A DNA stretch of 64,000 nt. Origin: Labrys okinawensis (lineage in GTDB: Bacteria > Pseudomonadota > Alphaproteobacteria > Rhizobiales > Labraceae). Below, piece by piece: positions 8,389 to 15,609 of the stretch. Location of the stretch: contig NZ_PUEJ01000003.1 in the NCBI RefSeq assembly GCF_002982075.1, forward strand, positions 62,001 through 126,000, given 5' to 3'. Positions within the stretch are counted from its first letter, which is position 1. Every line of letters begins with the position of its first letter. The notes beneath the pieces are model-generated. The model ran no database searches, was not told where the DNA came from, and was given only the letters and a program-made list of their open reading frames with translations. A program made the translations under genes and the position numbers.

Positions 8389-8513
8389 CCTTCTCCCCTT
8401 GCGGGAGAAGGTGGCGCGAAGCGCCGGATGAGGGGAGATGCGCGACCCTGGCAGGAGATGCCAACACCCCTCATCCACCCCTTCGGGGCACCTTCTCCCG
8501 CAAGGGGAGAAGG
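8389..8513. repeat. Palindromic repeat between the binding-protein and ATPase genes (family C)
   Basis: The ends are inverted copies of CCTTCTCCCCTTGCGGGAG / CTCCCGCAAGGGGAGAAGG, with an inner pair GATGAGGGG / CCCCTCATC. A second copy lies at 58212-58343, also just after a binding-protein gene. The transcript would fold into a long stem-loop 39 bases after the binding-protein stop codon, which could protect its mRNA or damp downstream expression. Confidence 0.88.
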
Positions 8514-8552
8514 GAGTCGCGCCTCGTTCAGAAGGGTAGAGGGCCGCCGCTC

Positions 8553-9494
8553 CTACTTGAACATGCCCCGGAACTTGTCGACGTTCTCCTTGGTGACGAT
8601 GGTCACGGGAACGTTGATGATCGGCTCGATCTTCTCGCCCTTCTTGAGCTTGGTCAGGGCCTCCACCGCGGCCTTGCCTTCGCCGGCCGGGTCCTGCTGG
8701 ATCACGCCCGTCACCCAACCCTGGTCGATGCCTTCGATGGCCTGCTTCGTCAGGTCCCAGCCGAAGACCTTGACGCCGTCCGTCCGTCCCTGACTGGTCA
8801 CGGCGGAGACGGTGCCGAGCAAGGCGGGCTCGCCGGTGGCGTAGAGCGTGGTCATGTCGGGATTGGCAGTCATCAGGTTTTCGGCGGCGCTCAGCGCTAC
8901 GTCCTGCACGTTCTGGCCGTCGACGGTGTCGAGAAAGGTGACCTTGAGGCCGCTGGCGGCCACGGCCTTCTTGAAACCATCCAGCCGCTGGTTCTGGATG
9001 TAGGAATTGAGAGCGCCGACCACGCCGATCTTCGCGGTGCCGTTGAGCTTGGACTTGACGTAGTCGGCGTAGAACTTGCCGATATCCTCGCCGGCCTTGA
9101 GATTGTCTACGCCGACGAAGGAGACATTGTCGCCGTCGGGGATCTGGGCATCGATGGCGATGACGGGGATGCCGGCCTTCTTGGCGGCGGTGATTGCGGG
9201 CTTCACGCCGTTGACGTCGATGGCAATCAGGATGATGCCGTCGACCTTCTGGGTGATGTAGTTCTCGATCGCGTCGTTCTGAGCGCTCGGGACGTTGTTG
9301 GCGTTGAAGATGACCAGCTTGGCGCCGGCCGCCTTGGCGGCTGTCTCTGCGCCTTCGTTGATCTGGTTGAAGAACAGGGCCTGCTGGTTGATGGTGACCA
9401 GGGCGAAGGTGTCGGCCAGGGCGGACACCGATCCGAGGGACAGCGTCAGGGCTGCCGCTGCCGCGCAACCGGCGAGATAGTTTGAAAGCCGCAT
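8553..9494 (-). CDS. Ribose-type periplasmic substrate-binding protein
   Basis: 313 residues from ATG 9494, preceded by GAAGGGA six bases away; an ATG at 9509 lies before that site. Signal peptide: MRLSNYLAGCAAAAALTLSLG and so on, likely cleaved after SALA. The mature protein has the peripla_BP_4/RbsB fold (ALVTINQQALFFNQINEGAE at the start, then AIDAQIPDGDNVSFVGVDN), which binds monosaccharides or related small furanosides. It is the first transporter gene of the operon, directly behind the operator and promoter at 9551-9591. Confidence 0.92.
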   Translation of the reverse strand: MRLSNYLAGCAAAAALTLSLGSVSALADTFALVTINQQALFFNQINEGAETAAKAAGAKLVIFNANNVPSAQNDAIENYITQKVDGIILIAIDVNGVKPAITAAKKAGIPVIAIDAQIPDGDNVSFVGVDNLKAGEDIGKFYADYVKSKLNGTAKIGVVGALNSYIQNQRLDGFKKAVAASGLKVTFLDTVDGQNVQDVALSAAENLMTANPDMTTLYATGEPALLGTVSAVTSQGRTDGVKVFGWDLTKQAIEGIDQGWVTGVIQQDPAGEGKAAVEALTKLKKGEKIEPIINVPVTIVTKENVDKFRGMFK

Positions 9495-9550
9495 TTCAGT
9501 TCCCTTCATGGATGGCCCGTGCCGGGCTCATTCTCAGTTCTAACATCCGC

Positions 9551-9579
9551 ATCATTCAAGAGACTTGAATTCATGTCAA
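9551..9579 (-). promoter_or_regulatory. Predicted sigma-70 promoter of the ribose-type operon
   Basis: On the minus strand TTGACA (9574-9579) is followed after 17 bases by AATGAT (9551-9556, four of six matches to TATAAT). Transcription would start about 45 bases before the binding-protein ATG. Both boxes lie inside the 39-bp dyad, so a bound repressor would block polymerase. Confidence 0.5.
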
Positions 9580-9591
9580 GTTACTTGAATG
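9553..9591. promoter_or_regulatory. 39-bp nested dyad, candidate operator of the XRE-cupin regulator
   Basis: The site reads CATTCAAG (9553-9560), two bases, ACTTGA (9563-9568), seven bases, TCAAGT (9576-9581), two bases, CTTGAATG (9584-9591). All 14 half-site bases are matched by their complement about one centre. It lies between the regulator gene and the transporter and overlaps the predicted promoter. Confidence 0.72.
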
Positions 9592-9631
9592 ACGGTTGCA
9601 GGGATTCTTGAAACGCCGGCGGCGTGAGACC

Positions 9632-10252
9632 TCAGAAGGTGGCGGGCGTGTTGACCCAGAAGATGCTGGCGCGCTCCGTCCCGGTGTTGCGGTACCAGTG
9701 CGGCAGTTCGGACTTGAACACGAAGGTATCGCCGACGGAGAGCTTGAAGGTGCGCTCGCCCACCATCAGCTCCACGGCTCCGGCCAGGACATAGCCGACT
9801 TCCTCGCCCTGGTGCTGGATCGGCCCGGCGCTCTCGCCCCCGGCCTCGATATGGTGGATGTTGCACTGGAGGAGATGGCCGGGCGAATAGGGGATCACCC
9901 GTTCCAGCGAGATGCCCTCGCCGCGCCGGAGCGGATCCAGCGAGATCAGCGGGCGCGTGCCGGCGCGAAAGACGATGCCCTCCTCGCTGTCCGTCTCCTC
10001 GAACATCCAGCCGATATTGGTGCCGAGCACCTCGACCAGGCGATGCAGCATGGGCAGGGAAGGCGAGGCCTTGCCGTTCTCGATCTTGGACAGCAGGCTT
10101 TCCGAGCAGTCGGCGGCCGTGGCCAGGGCCTTCAGCGTCAGCCCTCTTGTCTGCCGCGCCAGGCGAAGGCGCGTGCCGAGGCGCATGGGATTGGCCTGTT
10201 CCAGGGGATCGGGCTGATCGCCGGCGTGCCGTTTGAGATCGATCTTGTTCAT
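9632..10252 (-). CDS. XRE-family regulator with C-terminal cupin domain
   Basis: 206 residues from ATG 10252; no strong Shine-Dalgarno helps, and a longer start at 10327 looks unlike protein. Residues about 22-76 form a Cro/CI helix-turn-helix (LRLARQTRGLTLKALATAADCSESLLSKIENGKASPSL). A cupin_2 sensor barrel follows (HQGEEVGYVLAGAVELMVGERTFKLSVGDTFVFKSELPHWYRN). Related PuuR/SutR-type proteins sense a metabolite and repress the adjacent catabolic operon. It lies 137 bp upstream of the transporter on the same strand. Confidence 0.88.
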   Translation of the reverse strand: MNKIDLKRHAGDQPDPLEQANPMRLGTRLRLARQTRGLTLKALATAADCSESLLSKIENGKASPSLPMLHRLVEVLGTNIGWMFEETDSEEGIVFRAGTRPLISLDPLRRGEGISLERVIPYSPGHLLQCNIHHIEAGGESAGPIQHQGEEVGYVLAGAVELMVGERTFKLSVGDTFVFKSELPHWYRNTGTERASIFWVNTPATF

Positions 10253-10380
10253 TTTGCTGTTGCCAGGATGCTTATTGCCCGAGAGCCTAGCAGGCGATTC
10301 TAGGCCACAAGCCTGCACCCTGTCCACTTTGCTGCCCGCCGACCTAGGGCTCCGACTTCAGGTTAACGCCAAGCGCGTCG

Positions 10381-10402
10381 ACCCTCCCCATGGAGGGGAG
10401 GG
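10381..10402. repeat. Short GC-rich hairpin
   Basis: ACCCTCCCC and GGGGAGGGT are perfect inverted arms around a short loop (10381-10402). It stands in the divergent gap between the XRE-cupin gene and the bluB leader. No T-tract follows, so it is more likely a small repeat element than a terminator. Confidence 0.55.
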
Positions 10403-10478
10403 TAAGTAAAGCGCTCATTGAGCCCTGCATCGACGCCCCGGATGGCTGGGCAGCCGCCACCTCCCATGCTACACCCGC

Positions 10479-10638
10479 GATACCTTCGGTGCCCGCTTGC
10501 GGGAGAATCGGGAACGCGGTTCGAAACCGCGACGTGCCCAACGCTGTAAGGGGGACTATCCGGGCAGGTTTCAGGTCACTCGCTCTGCGGGGAAGGCGTC
10601 CGGATGGGAGGATCCCGAGTCAGAAGACCGGCCGGAGG
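10479..10638 (+). promoter_or_regulatory. Cobalamin (B12) riboswitch upstream of bluB
   Basis: The leader shows the conserved order of the cobalamin aptamer: CGGTGCCCGC, GGGAGAATCGGGAA, a GCGGTT...AACCGC stem, CGCTGTAAGGGGG, a GGTCACT element, GGGGAAGGC, and a B12-box-like AGTCAGAAGACC near the end (10619-10630). It ends about 55 bases before the bluB start. Adenosylcobalamin binding should reduce bluB expression, as for other B12-biosynthesis genes. Confidence 0.86.
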
Positions 10639-10693
10639 CGATAGATCGGCGCGCGCGGACGGCGCGGCGATTGCCATCGCAAGGGGAATGACG

Positions 10694-11431
10694 ATGGACC
10701 CAACCAAGGGAGCGCTCCAGCCCTCCGGGCCGTTTTTGCCGGCCGAACGTGAAGCCGTCTATCGCGCCATCTTCACCCGGCGCGACGTCCGCAGCCAGTT
10801 CAGTCCGCAACCCGTGCCGGACGACGTTCTCGCCCGCATTCTCACGGCTGGGCATCACGCCCCCTCGGTCGGTTTCATGCAGCCCTGGAGTTTCCTGGTG
10901 CTGCACTGCCTCGACACCCGGCACAAGGTGCGGGCCCTCTTCGAGGAGGCCAATGCCGAGGCCGTGGCGATGTTCCCGCCCGAGAAGCAGGCGCATTATC
11001 GCTCGCTGAAGCTGGAGGGCATCGTCGATGCCCCGGTCAATCTGTGCATCACCTGCGACCCCGACCGCGCCGGCCCCGTCGTGCTCGGCCGCACCCATGA
11101 CATGGCCATGGACCGCTACTCCACTGTCTGCGCGGTGCAGAATATCTGGCTGGCAGCGCGGGCCGAGGGGGTAGGGGTTGGCTGGGTCAGCATCGTCGAT
11201 CCCATACGCCTGCGCCAGGTGCTAGGCATTCCCGAGCGCGTAATTCCGGTTGCCTATCTGTGTCTTGGCTATGTGCACGAAGCCTATGCCCGGCCCGAAC
11301 TGGAGGTGAAGGGCTGGCGCCGGCGCCTGCCGCCCGAAGACATATTGAGCTTCGACGGCTGGGGCGGCCAGCGGCCCGACCATCCCTTGCTCGTCGCCAT
11401 GCGGGCCGCTATGGGAGAAGCAGGTTCCTAG
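10694..11431 (+). CDS. bluB: 5,6-dimethylbenzimidazole synthase
   Basis: 245 residues. The ATG at 10694 is preferred over 10688 because AAGGGG is seven bases before it. BluB is a flavin-destructase of the nitroreductase fold that splits reduced FMN to the lower ligand of vitamin B12. Typical segments are AIFTRRDVRSQF, HHAPSVGFMQPWSF, VLGRTHDMAMDRYSTVCAVQNIWLAARAEGVGVGWVSI and YLCLGYV. The gene stands alone behind a cobalamin riboswitch, consistent with feedback control by B12. Confidence 0.95.
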   Translation: MDPTKGALQPSGPFLPAEREAVYRAIFTRRDVRSQFSPQPVPDDVLARILTAGHHAPSVGFMQPWSFLVLHCLDTRHKVRALFEEANAEAVAMFPPEKQAHYRSLKLEGIVDAPVNLCITCDPDRAGPVVLGRTHDMAMDRYSTVCAVQNIWLAARAEGVGVGWVSIVDPIRLRQVLGIPERVIPVAYLCLGYVHEAYARPELEVKGWRRRLPPEDILSFDGWGGQRPDHPLLVAMRAAMGEAGS

Positions 11432-11466
11432 GATGGCTGGCGCGGGATGCGCGCCGTGCCGATCGG

Positions 11467-12114
11467 ATGAGACGGCCGATGGATTTCCTGCGTAAGAATG
11501 CAATCTGGATCATCGCGCTGCTGATCGCCAGCCTGGTCATGCTGGAGGGGCCGAGAGCACTCTTGATCGGGGCGTTCGTGGCCGCCGTCGCTGGCCTGTT
11601 CTGGCTGTTGCGCGGCAAGGCCCGCAAGCCGGCGGCAGCCCGGCGCATCGAGGCCGTGCCGAAAGTGGTTCCCCTTCCGCTCGACCGGGGATCGGACACG
11701 GTCCGGCCGCAGGTGCTCGAGCGCGTCTCGCTCAAGACCATCGACGATCCCAGGCTGGCCGCGGTCGTCCTGATGATCCAGCTCGTCCGCACCAATGGTC
11801 TGCTGACCAGGGCCGAGCGGGACGCCATCCTCACCCTGATGAGCGACCCGCTCGGCATCGGCGACCGCGAACATGTCTATGAACAGGCCCTGCAATTGAC
11901 GGATCGCGGCCGGGTGTTCACGCCGGTCGCCGAGGATCTGGTGCCGCTTTTCCGCGCCCGCCTGTCTTTGCCGGAACGCCAGCAACTCATCGATATGCTG
12001 GGTCAGGTGGCGAGTGCCTATGGCGACGCCAGCGATCTGCAGCGCGAAGCGATCGTTCGCCTGAAGCGACGCCTGTTCGCGCCGGATGCCGCAGCTGGAC
12101 GTCCGCTCAATTGA
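11467..12114 (+). CDS. Membrane-anchored TerB-like protein
   Basis: About 215 residues from ATG 11467; ATG 11479 is also possible and no Shine-Dalgarno decides. Two hydrophobic segments near the N-terminus (AIWIIALLIASLVML and ALLIGAFVAAVAGLFWLL) anchor it. The cytoplasmic part (DDPRLAAVVLMIQLVRTNGLLTRAERDAI...) is all helical and matches the TerB-type helical-bundle pattern with acidic residues. TerB-like domains occur in tellurite-resistance and stress proteins; no other ter genes are near. Its 3' end overlaps the convergent gene by eight bases. Confidence 0.7.
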   Translation: MRRPMDFLRKNAIWIIALLIASLVMLEGPRALLIGAFVAAVAGLFWLLRGKARKPAAARRIEAVPKVVPLPLDRGSDTVRPQVLERVSLKTIDDPRLAAVVLMIQLVRTNGLLTRAERDAILTLMSDPLGIGDREHVYEQALQLTDRGRVFTPVAEDLVPLFRARLSLPERQQLIDMLGQVASAYGDASDLQREAIVRLKRRLFAPDAAAGRPLN

Positions 12115-13372
12115 AGTAGAAGGCGTAGCTCGCCACGTCGCCACCGAAGATGCGGGTCGCCTGGCTCCAGGCCTCGGCATCCATCACCTTGCCATTATCA
12201 AGGAACGGCAAAGCGCCCGGGCCGGTAATCCACAGCATCAGGTCGAAATTGCCGGGTTGCTCGAACACCCTGGCGAGATTGACGCCCTTGGTGAAACGCC
12301 AATGCGGCATCAAGAGCTTGCCGTCCAGCACCTGATCGACCTGACCGAGCAGCGCAAGCCATGAGTCGATGCGCTCCTGCGTCACATCGAGGGAGGGCAG
12401 GACGCCGCTCTTCTGCCGCGGGCCGGGCAGCCATTCGTGGTCGTCGTCGGTTTCCTTGGCGATCAGCGCCCAGGTTTCATGGTTGAGCCGGATCACCCTC
12501 TTTAAATGGCCGCGTACCTCCAGCCACATCGCTTGGTCGGCCACCGGCCAGTCGATGGTGTGCACCAGGCTGATCAGGTCGGCGATGGCCTCGGCGTCGC
12601 GCTTGCTCGTGCCGAACGGGGTCACGCCCGATCCGTCGTCGACGCCGACGCCATTGGCCGCGGCAAGGCCTGTGACGGCGCGCGGAAACAGGCTGCCGAA
12701 GCCGGCGTCCCAGCTGCGCGACATGTCGTGCGACAGCAGGGTCTTGGTCAGGGCCATCAGGATATTGCAATAGCCGCGCAGCCATCTGGCGTCCGCCGTG
12801 TCGAAGGCGACGACGAAAGGCCTGGGCTTGCCGGCATCGTCGAGATCGGAGATGGCAGCGCCGATATGGTCCCGTTCGTCGATGATGCCGTCGCCGTTCC
12901 AGTCGAAGCGGGTGACGGAGAGGTCGACTGTGAGCTTGGCCTCGATGTCGCCGACCTCCGCCAGGGTCTGGTCGGCCTTGTCGAGATCGGCCGCGAAAGT
13001 GGTGAGGATGCCGCGAAAGTCCTGATAGGTGATGGATTGCGGATCGGGATTGGTGCTGAACACGGTACCCGACAGGCCCAGCAGCCGCATCGCCGGTATC
13101 TCTGAGGCGAACCCATATTTGTAGAGGGCCTGCGACAAATGCTCGAGGGCGCGGGCTGTGCGCACCATGCCGAGGCCGAGCCTGGCGTCGGCATTGCCGC
13201 TCGCCTTGGTGGCGAGAGCCAGCATCTGCTCGTCCGCCTCGCTGATGCGCCCCTTGCCGAGATAGCTCTGGAACAGGGCAGAGGCCGCGCTGTCGGCCTT
13301 GGCCGGCGCGGCGCTCCAGCCGAATGCAGCAGTCATCAGCATGGCGGCTGCCATCTTGAAGAGAGAACGCAT
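12107..13372 (-). CDS. Exported protein with an EF-hand loop, function unknown
   Basis: 421 residues from ATG 13372, which follows GGGGGTGACG. The first 27 residues are a signal peptide (MRSLFKMAAAMLMTAAFGWS..., cleavage likely after AKA). A canonical calcium-binding loop is present: D157-x-N159-x-D161-G-x-I-D165-x-x-D168 (DWNGDGIIDERD). The rest is mainly helical and tryptophan-rich, with no recognised catalytic motif. It is probably a periplasmic Ca-binding protein. Confidence 0.75.
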   Translation of the reverse strand: MRSLFKMAAAMLMTAAFGWSAAPAKADSAASALFQSYLGKGRISEADEQMLALATKASGNADARLGLGMVRTARALEHLSQALYKYGFASEIPAMRLLGLSGTVFSTNPDPQSITYQDFRGILTTFAADLDKADQTLAEVGDIEAKLTVDLSVTRFDWNGDGIIDERDHIGAAISDLDDAGKPRPFVVAFDTADARWLRGYCNILMALTKTLLSHDMSRSWDAGFGSLFPRAVTGLAAANGVGVDDGSGVTPFGTSKRDAEAIADLISLVHTIDWPVADQAMWLEVRGHLKRVIRLNHETWALIAKETDDDHEWLPGPRQKSGVLPSLDVTQERIDSWLALLGQVDQVLDGKLLMPHWRFTKGVNLARVFEQPGNFDLMLWITGPGALPFLDNGKVMDAEAWSQATRIFGGDVASYAFYFN

Positions 13373-13510
13373 CGTCACCCCCCGGGGGACCGGCACATCC
13401 GGGAATCGAGTGCCGCCAACCCCGAGCATCTCTGATAGGCTGGCCACGGTGCTTGCCGCAAGGGCATCGCCAGACTCGATCCTCGATGGAGGCTGTTTCG
13501 CGGCTTGCTC

Positions 13511-14356
13511 TCAGTCGAAAATGTTCGCCACGGTACCGTTCAGGTCGATGCCTTCCTTGAGCACACGCAGGCGGTAGGCGGCGATCGAATAGATCCCCGC
13601 CATCCAGGCATACATCAAGGGAAAGGCCAGTAGCATCAGGATGATGGCCACAATGCTCCCGTTCGTGCCAAAAGCCCGGCCCAGAAGATCGGACACCACC
13701 AGATAGGCAAACCAGATCACGAAGGTGAGCAGCATCATGCCGAAAAGAGGCCAGCGATAGCCCTCGCTCAAAGAACGGCTGCGGCCGAGCGCGCGGATCG
13801 GCCCCACGCCCTCATTGATGCAGATGACGAAGGATAGCAGATAGGGGAAGACGAGATAGACGGCAAAACAACCGGTGGCCAGGAATACCAGGATGAGCGC
13901 GAACGCCGGTGGCCTGAAAACGAACAACGTCACGGCCAGGTGGATCAGGAAATAAGCAAGAAAATAGATCAGAACGAGGCCGAAGGTCGGCAGGAACCTT
14001 TTGGCACCGGCCAGGCAGGTCGTGTGTACCGGTCGCGCCGCATCGACATGCCGATCATGAACCAGGCGTATCATCGCGCAATAGAGGGCGAGCGCGACGA
14101 GGCCGGCGACGAAGAACAATAGGTAGAACAGCCAGATATTCAGGGTGGTGTCCACGGGCAAGAATAGCGAGTCTTCGGTGAATGCGGCCCAGGAAAACGA
14201 ATCGAAAAAGCCGAAAAGAGCGGCGAAGACGCCCAGATTCAACAGGAGTGCCCAGCCGTAATTCCGCAGGCTGACAGCAAAGGCATCGGAAATGATCTGC
14301 CCGATCCTCAAAGGTGCGTTGCTTGTTTGGCCTGGCGACGAGGAGGCGACGGACAT
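13511..14356 (-). CDS. Polytopic membrane protein, function unknown
   Basis: 281 residues with about six membrane segments (ALLLNLGVFAALFGFF, IWLFYLLFFVAGLVALALYC, GLVLIYFLAYFLIHLAVTLFV, FALILVFLATGCFAVYLVFPYLL, PLFGMMLLTFVIWFAYLVV, IVAIILMLLAFPLMYAWMAG). The layout and the phrase GPIRALGRSRSLSEGYRW resemble the glycerophosphodiester phosphodiesterase-type membrane domain/DUF975 group, which have no proven role. It is transcribed alone; the neighbour at 12107 begins 138 bp downstream. Confidence 0.75.
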   Translation of the reverse strand: MSVASSSPGQTSNAPLRIGQIISDAFAVSLRNYGWALLLNLGVFAALFGFFDSFSWAAFTEDSLFLPVDTTLNIWLFYLLFFVAGLVALALYCAMIRLVHDRHVDAARPVHTTCLAGAKRFLPTFGLVLIYFLAYFLIHLAVTLFVFRPPAFALILVFLATGCFAVYLVFPYLLSFVICINEGVGPIRALGRSRSLSEGYRWPLFGMMLLTFVIWFAYLVVSDLLGRAFGTNGSIVAIILMLLAFPLMYAWMAGIYSIAAYRLRVLKEGIDLNGTVANIFD

Positions 14357-14609
14357 GCGGGTTCCCGTGCTCTTGATTGGTTTCGGCAGGAGGAACGCGA
14401 TGACGATAGTGATCTTATCTTCAGTCGATCAGGAATAGAGTGCTGTGCGGCACAGAAAAACACTGCGAAGCGTGCCATGGGCGATGAGGTGTTTCGCGCC
14501 GCTTGGTGTTTCTTCGCAAGCGGTGTTTGTCGGCGCGTGCACGGGACCCGTGCCGGAGCCCGCCTCGAACGATTATCCGGCAGGCCGGCCGGCCAGGAAG
14601 TTGGGCCAT
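14357..14609. other. Intergenic stretch without recognisable gene
   Basis: This stretch separates the divergent membrane-protein and TPR genes. No protein-like frame was found on either strand. It contains scattered GC-rich inverted repeats such as CACGGGACCCGTG. The promoters of both flanking genes must lie here or in the repeat that follows, but none could be picked with confidence. Confidence 0.4.
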
Positions 14610-14709
14610 CAGGCAAAACGCGCTCAAGCGTTCTGCCTGTTTTCTCTAACGCCTTATTTTGACGTGCCTTTGCGTCCCGGGTGAATCCGACAGATCGCAA
14701 AACGCTTCG
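14610..14709. repeat. Diverged copy of the RIME-like intergenic element (family B)
   Basis: AAAACGCGCTCAAGCGTTCTGCC, TCTCTAACGCC, GACGTGCCTTTGCGTC and ATCGCAAAACGCTTCG occur in the same order as in the near-identical copies at 25216-25320 and 35210-35314. Here the sequence is clearly decayed. Confidence 0.65.
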
Positions 14710-14788
14710 ATGCGGGGCCGATTGACCTTTGTAGCCCGATCCGCCACAAGGTCCGGCACACCTTCCCGCCCCATCCGGACAACGCAGC

Positions 14789-15442
14789 ATGGCCGCCGAA
14801 GCAAAGTTGAAGAAAGCCGTCGAGCATCATCGCGCAGGCCGGCTCGATGCCGCCGAGGCGGCCTATCGCGAGATTCTGGCCGGTCGCGCCGGGGACTTCA
14901 ACGCCCTGAACCTGCTCGGCACGCTCCTGCTGCAGCGCGGCGCCCATGACGAGGCCGAGAAGGTGCTCCGACGGGCGGTCGAGGTCAATCCCGGCAGCGC
15001 CGACGCGCAGATGCGGCTAGGGCTCGCCAATCGCGGCCTCGGCAATGAGTCGCGTGCGGAATATTGCTTCCGCTCTTCCCTGAAGCTCGACCCCAAGGCG
15101 GCCGACACCCATTACAATTACGGGAATCTGCTGGCCGCGCTCGAGCGTGGCGACGAGGCGCTGCAGGCCTATCTTGCCTGCCTGAAGCTCGAGCCGAACC
15201 ATGTCGAAGCCCATATCGGCCTGGGCGATCTCCTCTTGCACAACGAACGGGCCGAGCCCGCCGCCGCGCATTACCAGCAGGCCGTGGCCCTCAGGCCCTC
15301 CTCACCGGAGGCCCTTCGCGGCCTTGGCCTTTCGGCCCGCGCGCTCGGCAAGACCAAGGAAGCCCGGCAGGCCTTCGAGAAATTGCTGGCCCTCGATCCC
15401 GAACACGATCTGGCCAAGCAGAACCTGGCCGAATTGGGGTAA
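14789..15442 (+). CDS. Tetratricopeptide-repeat protein
   Basis: 217 residues made almost entirely of about six 34-residue TPR units; typical ones begin ADTHYNYGNLLAALERGDEALQAY, VEAHIGLGDLLLHNERAEPAAAHY and PEALRGLGLSARALGKTKEARQAF. No signal peptide or catalytic domain, so it is a cytoplasmic protein-protein interaction scaffold of unknown partner. A strong bidirectional terminator-like palindrome follows. Confidence 0.85.
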   Translation: MAAEAKLKKAVEHHRAGRLDAAEAAYREILAGRAGDFNALNLLGTLLLQRGAHDEAEKVLRRAVEVNPGSADAQMRLGLANRGLGNESRAEYCFRSSLKLDPKAADTHYNYGNLLAALERGDEALQAYLACLKLEPNHVEAHIGLGDLLLHNERAEPAAAHYQQAVALRPSSPEALRGLGLSARALGKTKEARQAFEKLLALDPEHDLAKQNLAELG

Positions 15443-15508
15443 CCGCCCTGGTAGCGCTGTGTTTTCACCACAACGCGTTTTGCCTCACCGCGTCGTTTGC
15501 CTGGGGGT

Positions 15509-15566
15509 GCTGCCCCTCACCTTACCTCTCCCCGTAAGAACGGGGCGAGGTAAGGTGAGGGGCAGC
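15509..15566. terminator. Long palindrome between convergent genes, probable bidirectional terminator
   Basis: The arms GCTGCCCCTCACCTTACCTC (15509-15528) and GAGGTAAGGTGAGGGGCAGC (15547-15566) are perfect complements. An inner stem CCCCGT...ACGGGG closes the loop. It stands between the stop codons of the TPR gene and glcB. No clear T-tract flanks it, so it may also be a REP-type repeat. Confidence 0.65.
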
Positions 15567-15609
15567 GTCACGGTGCGTGAACATGCTGCCAGGCTTTCCG
15601 GATAATGCG

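Noticed and set aside
10604..10693. Longer N-terminus for BluB
   Set aside because: It would translate through the end of the riboswitch, and a good Shine-Dalgarno precedes ATG 10694.
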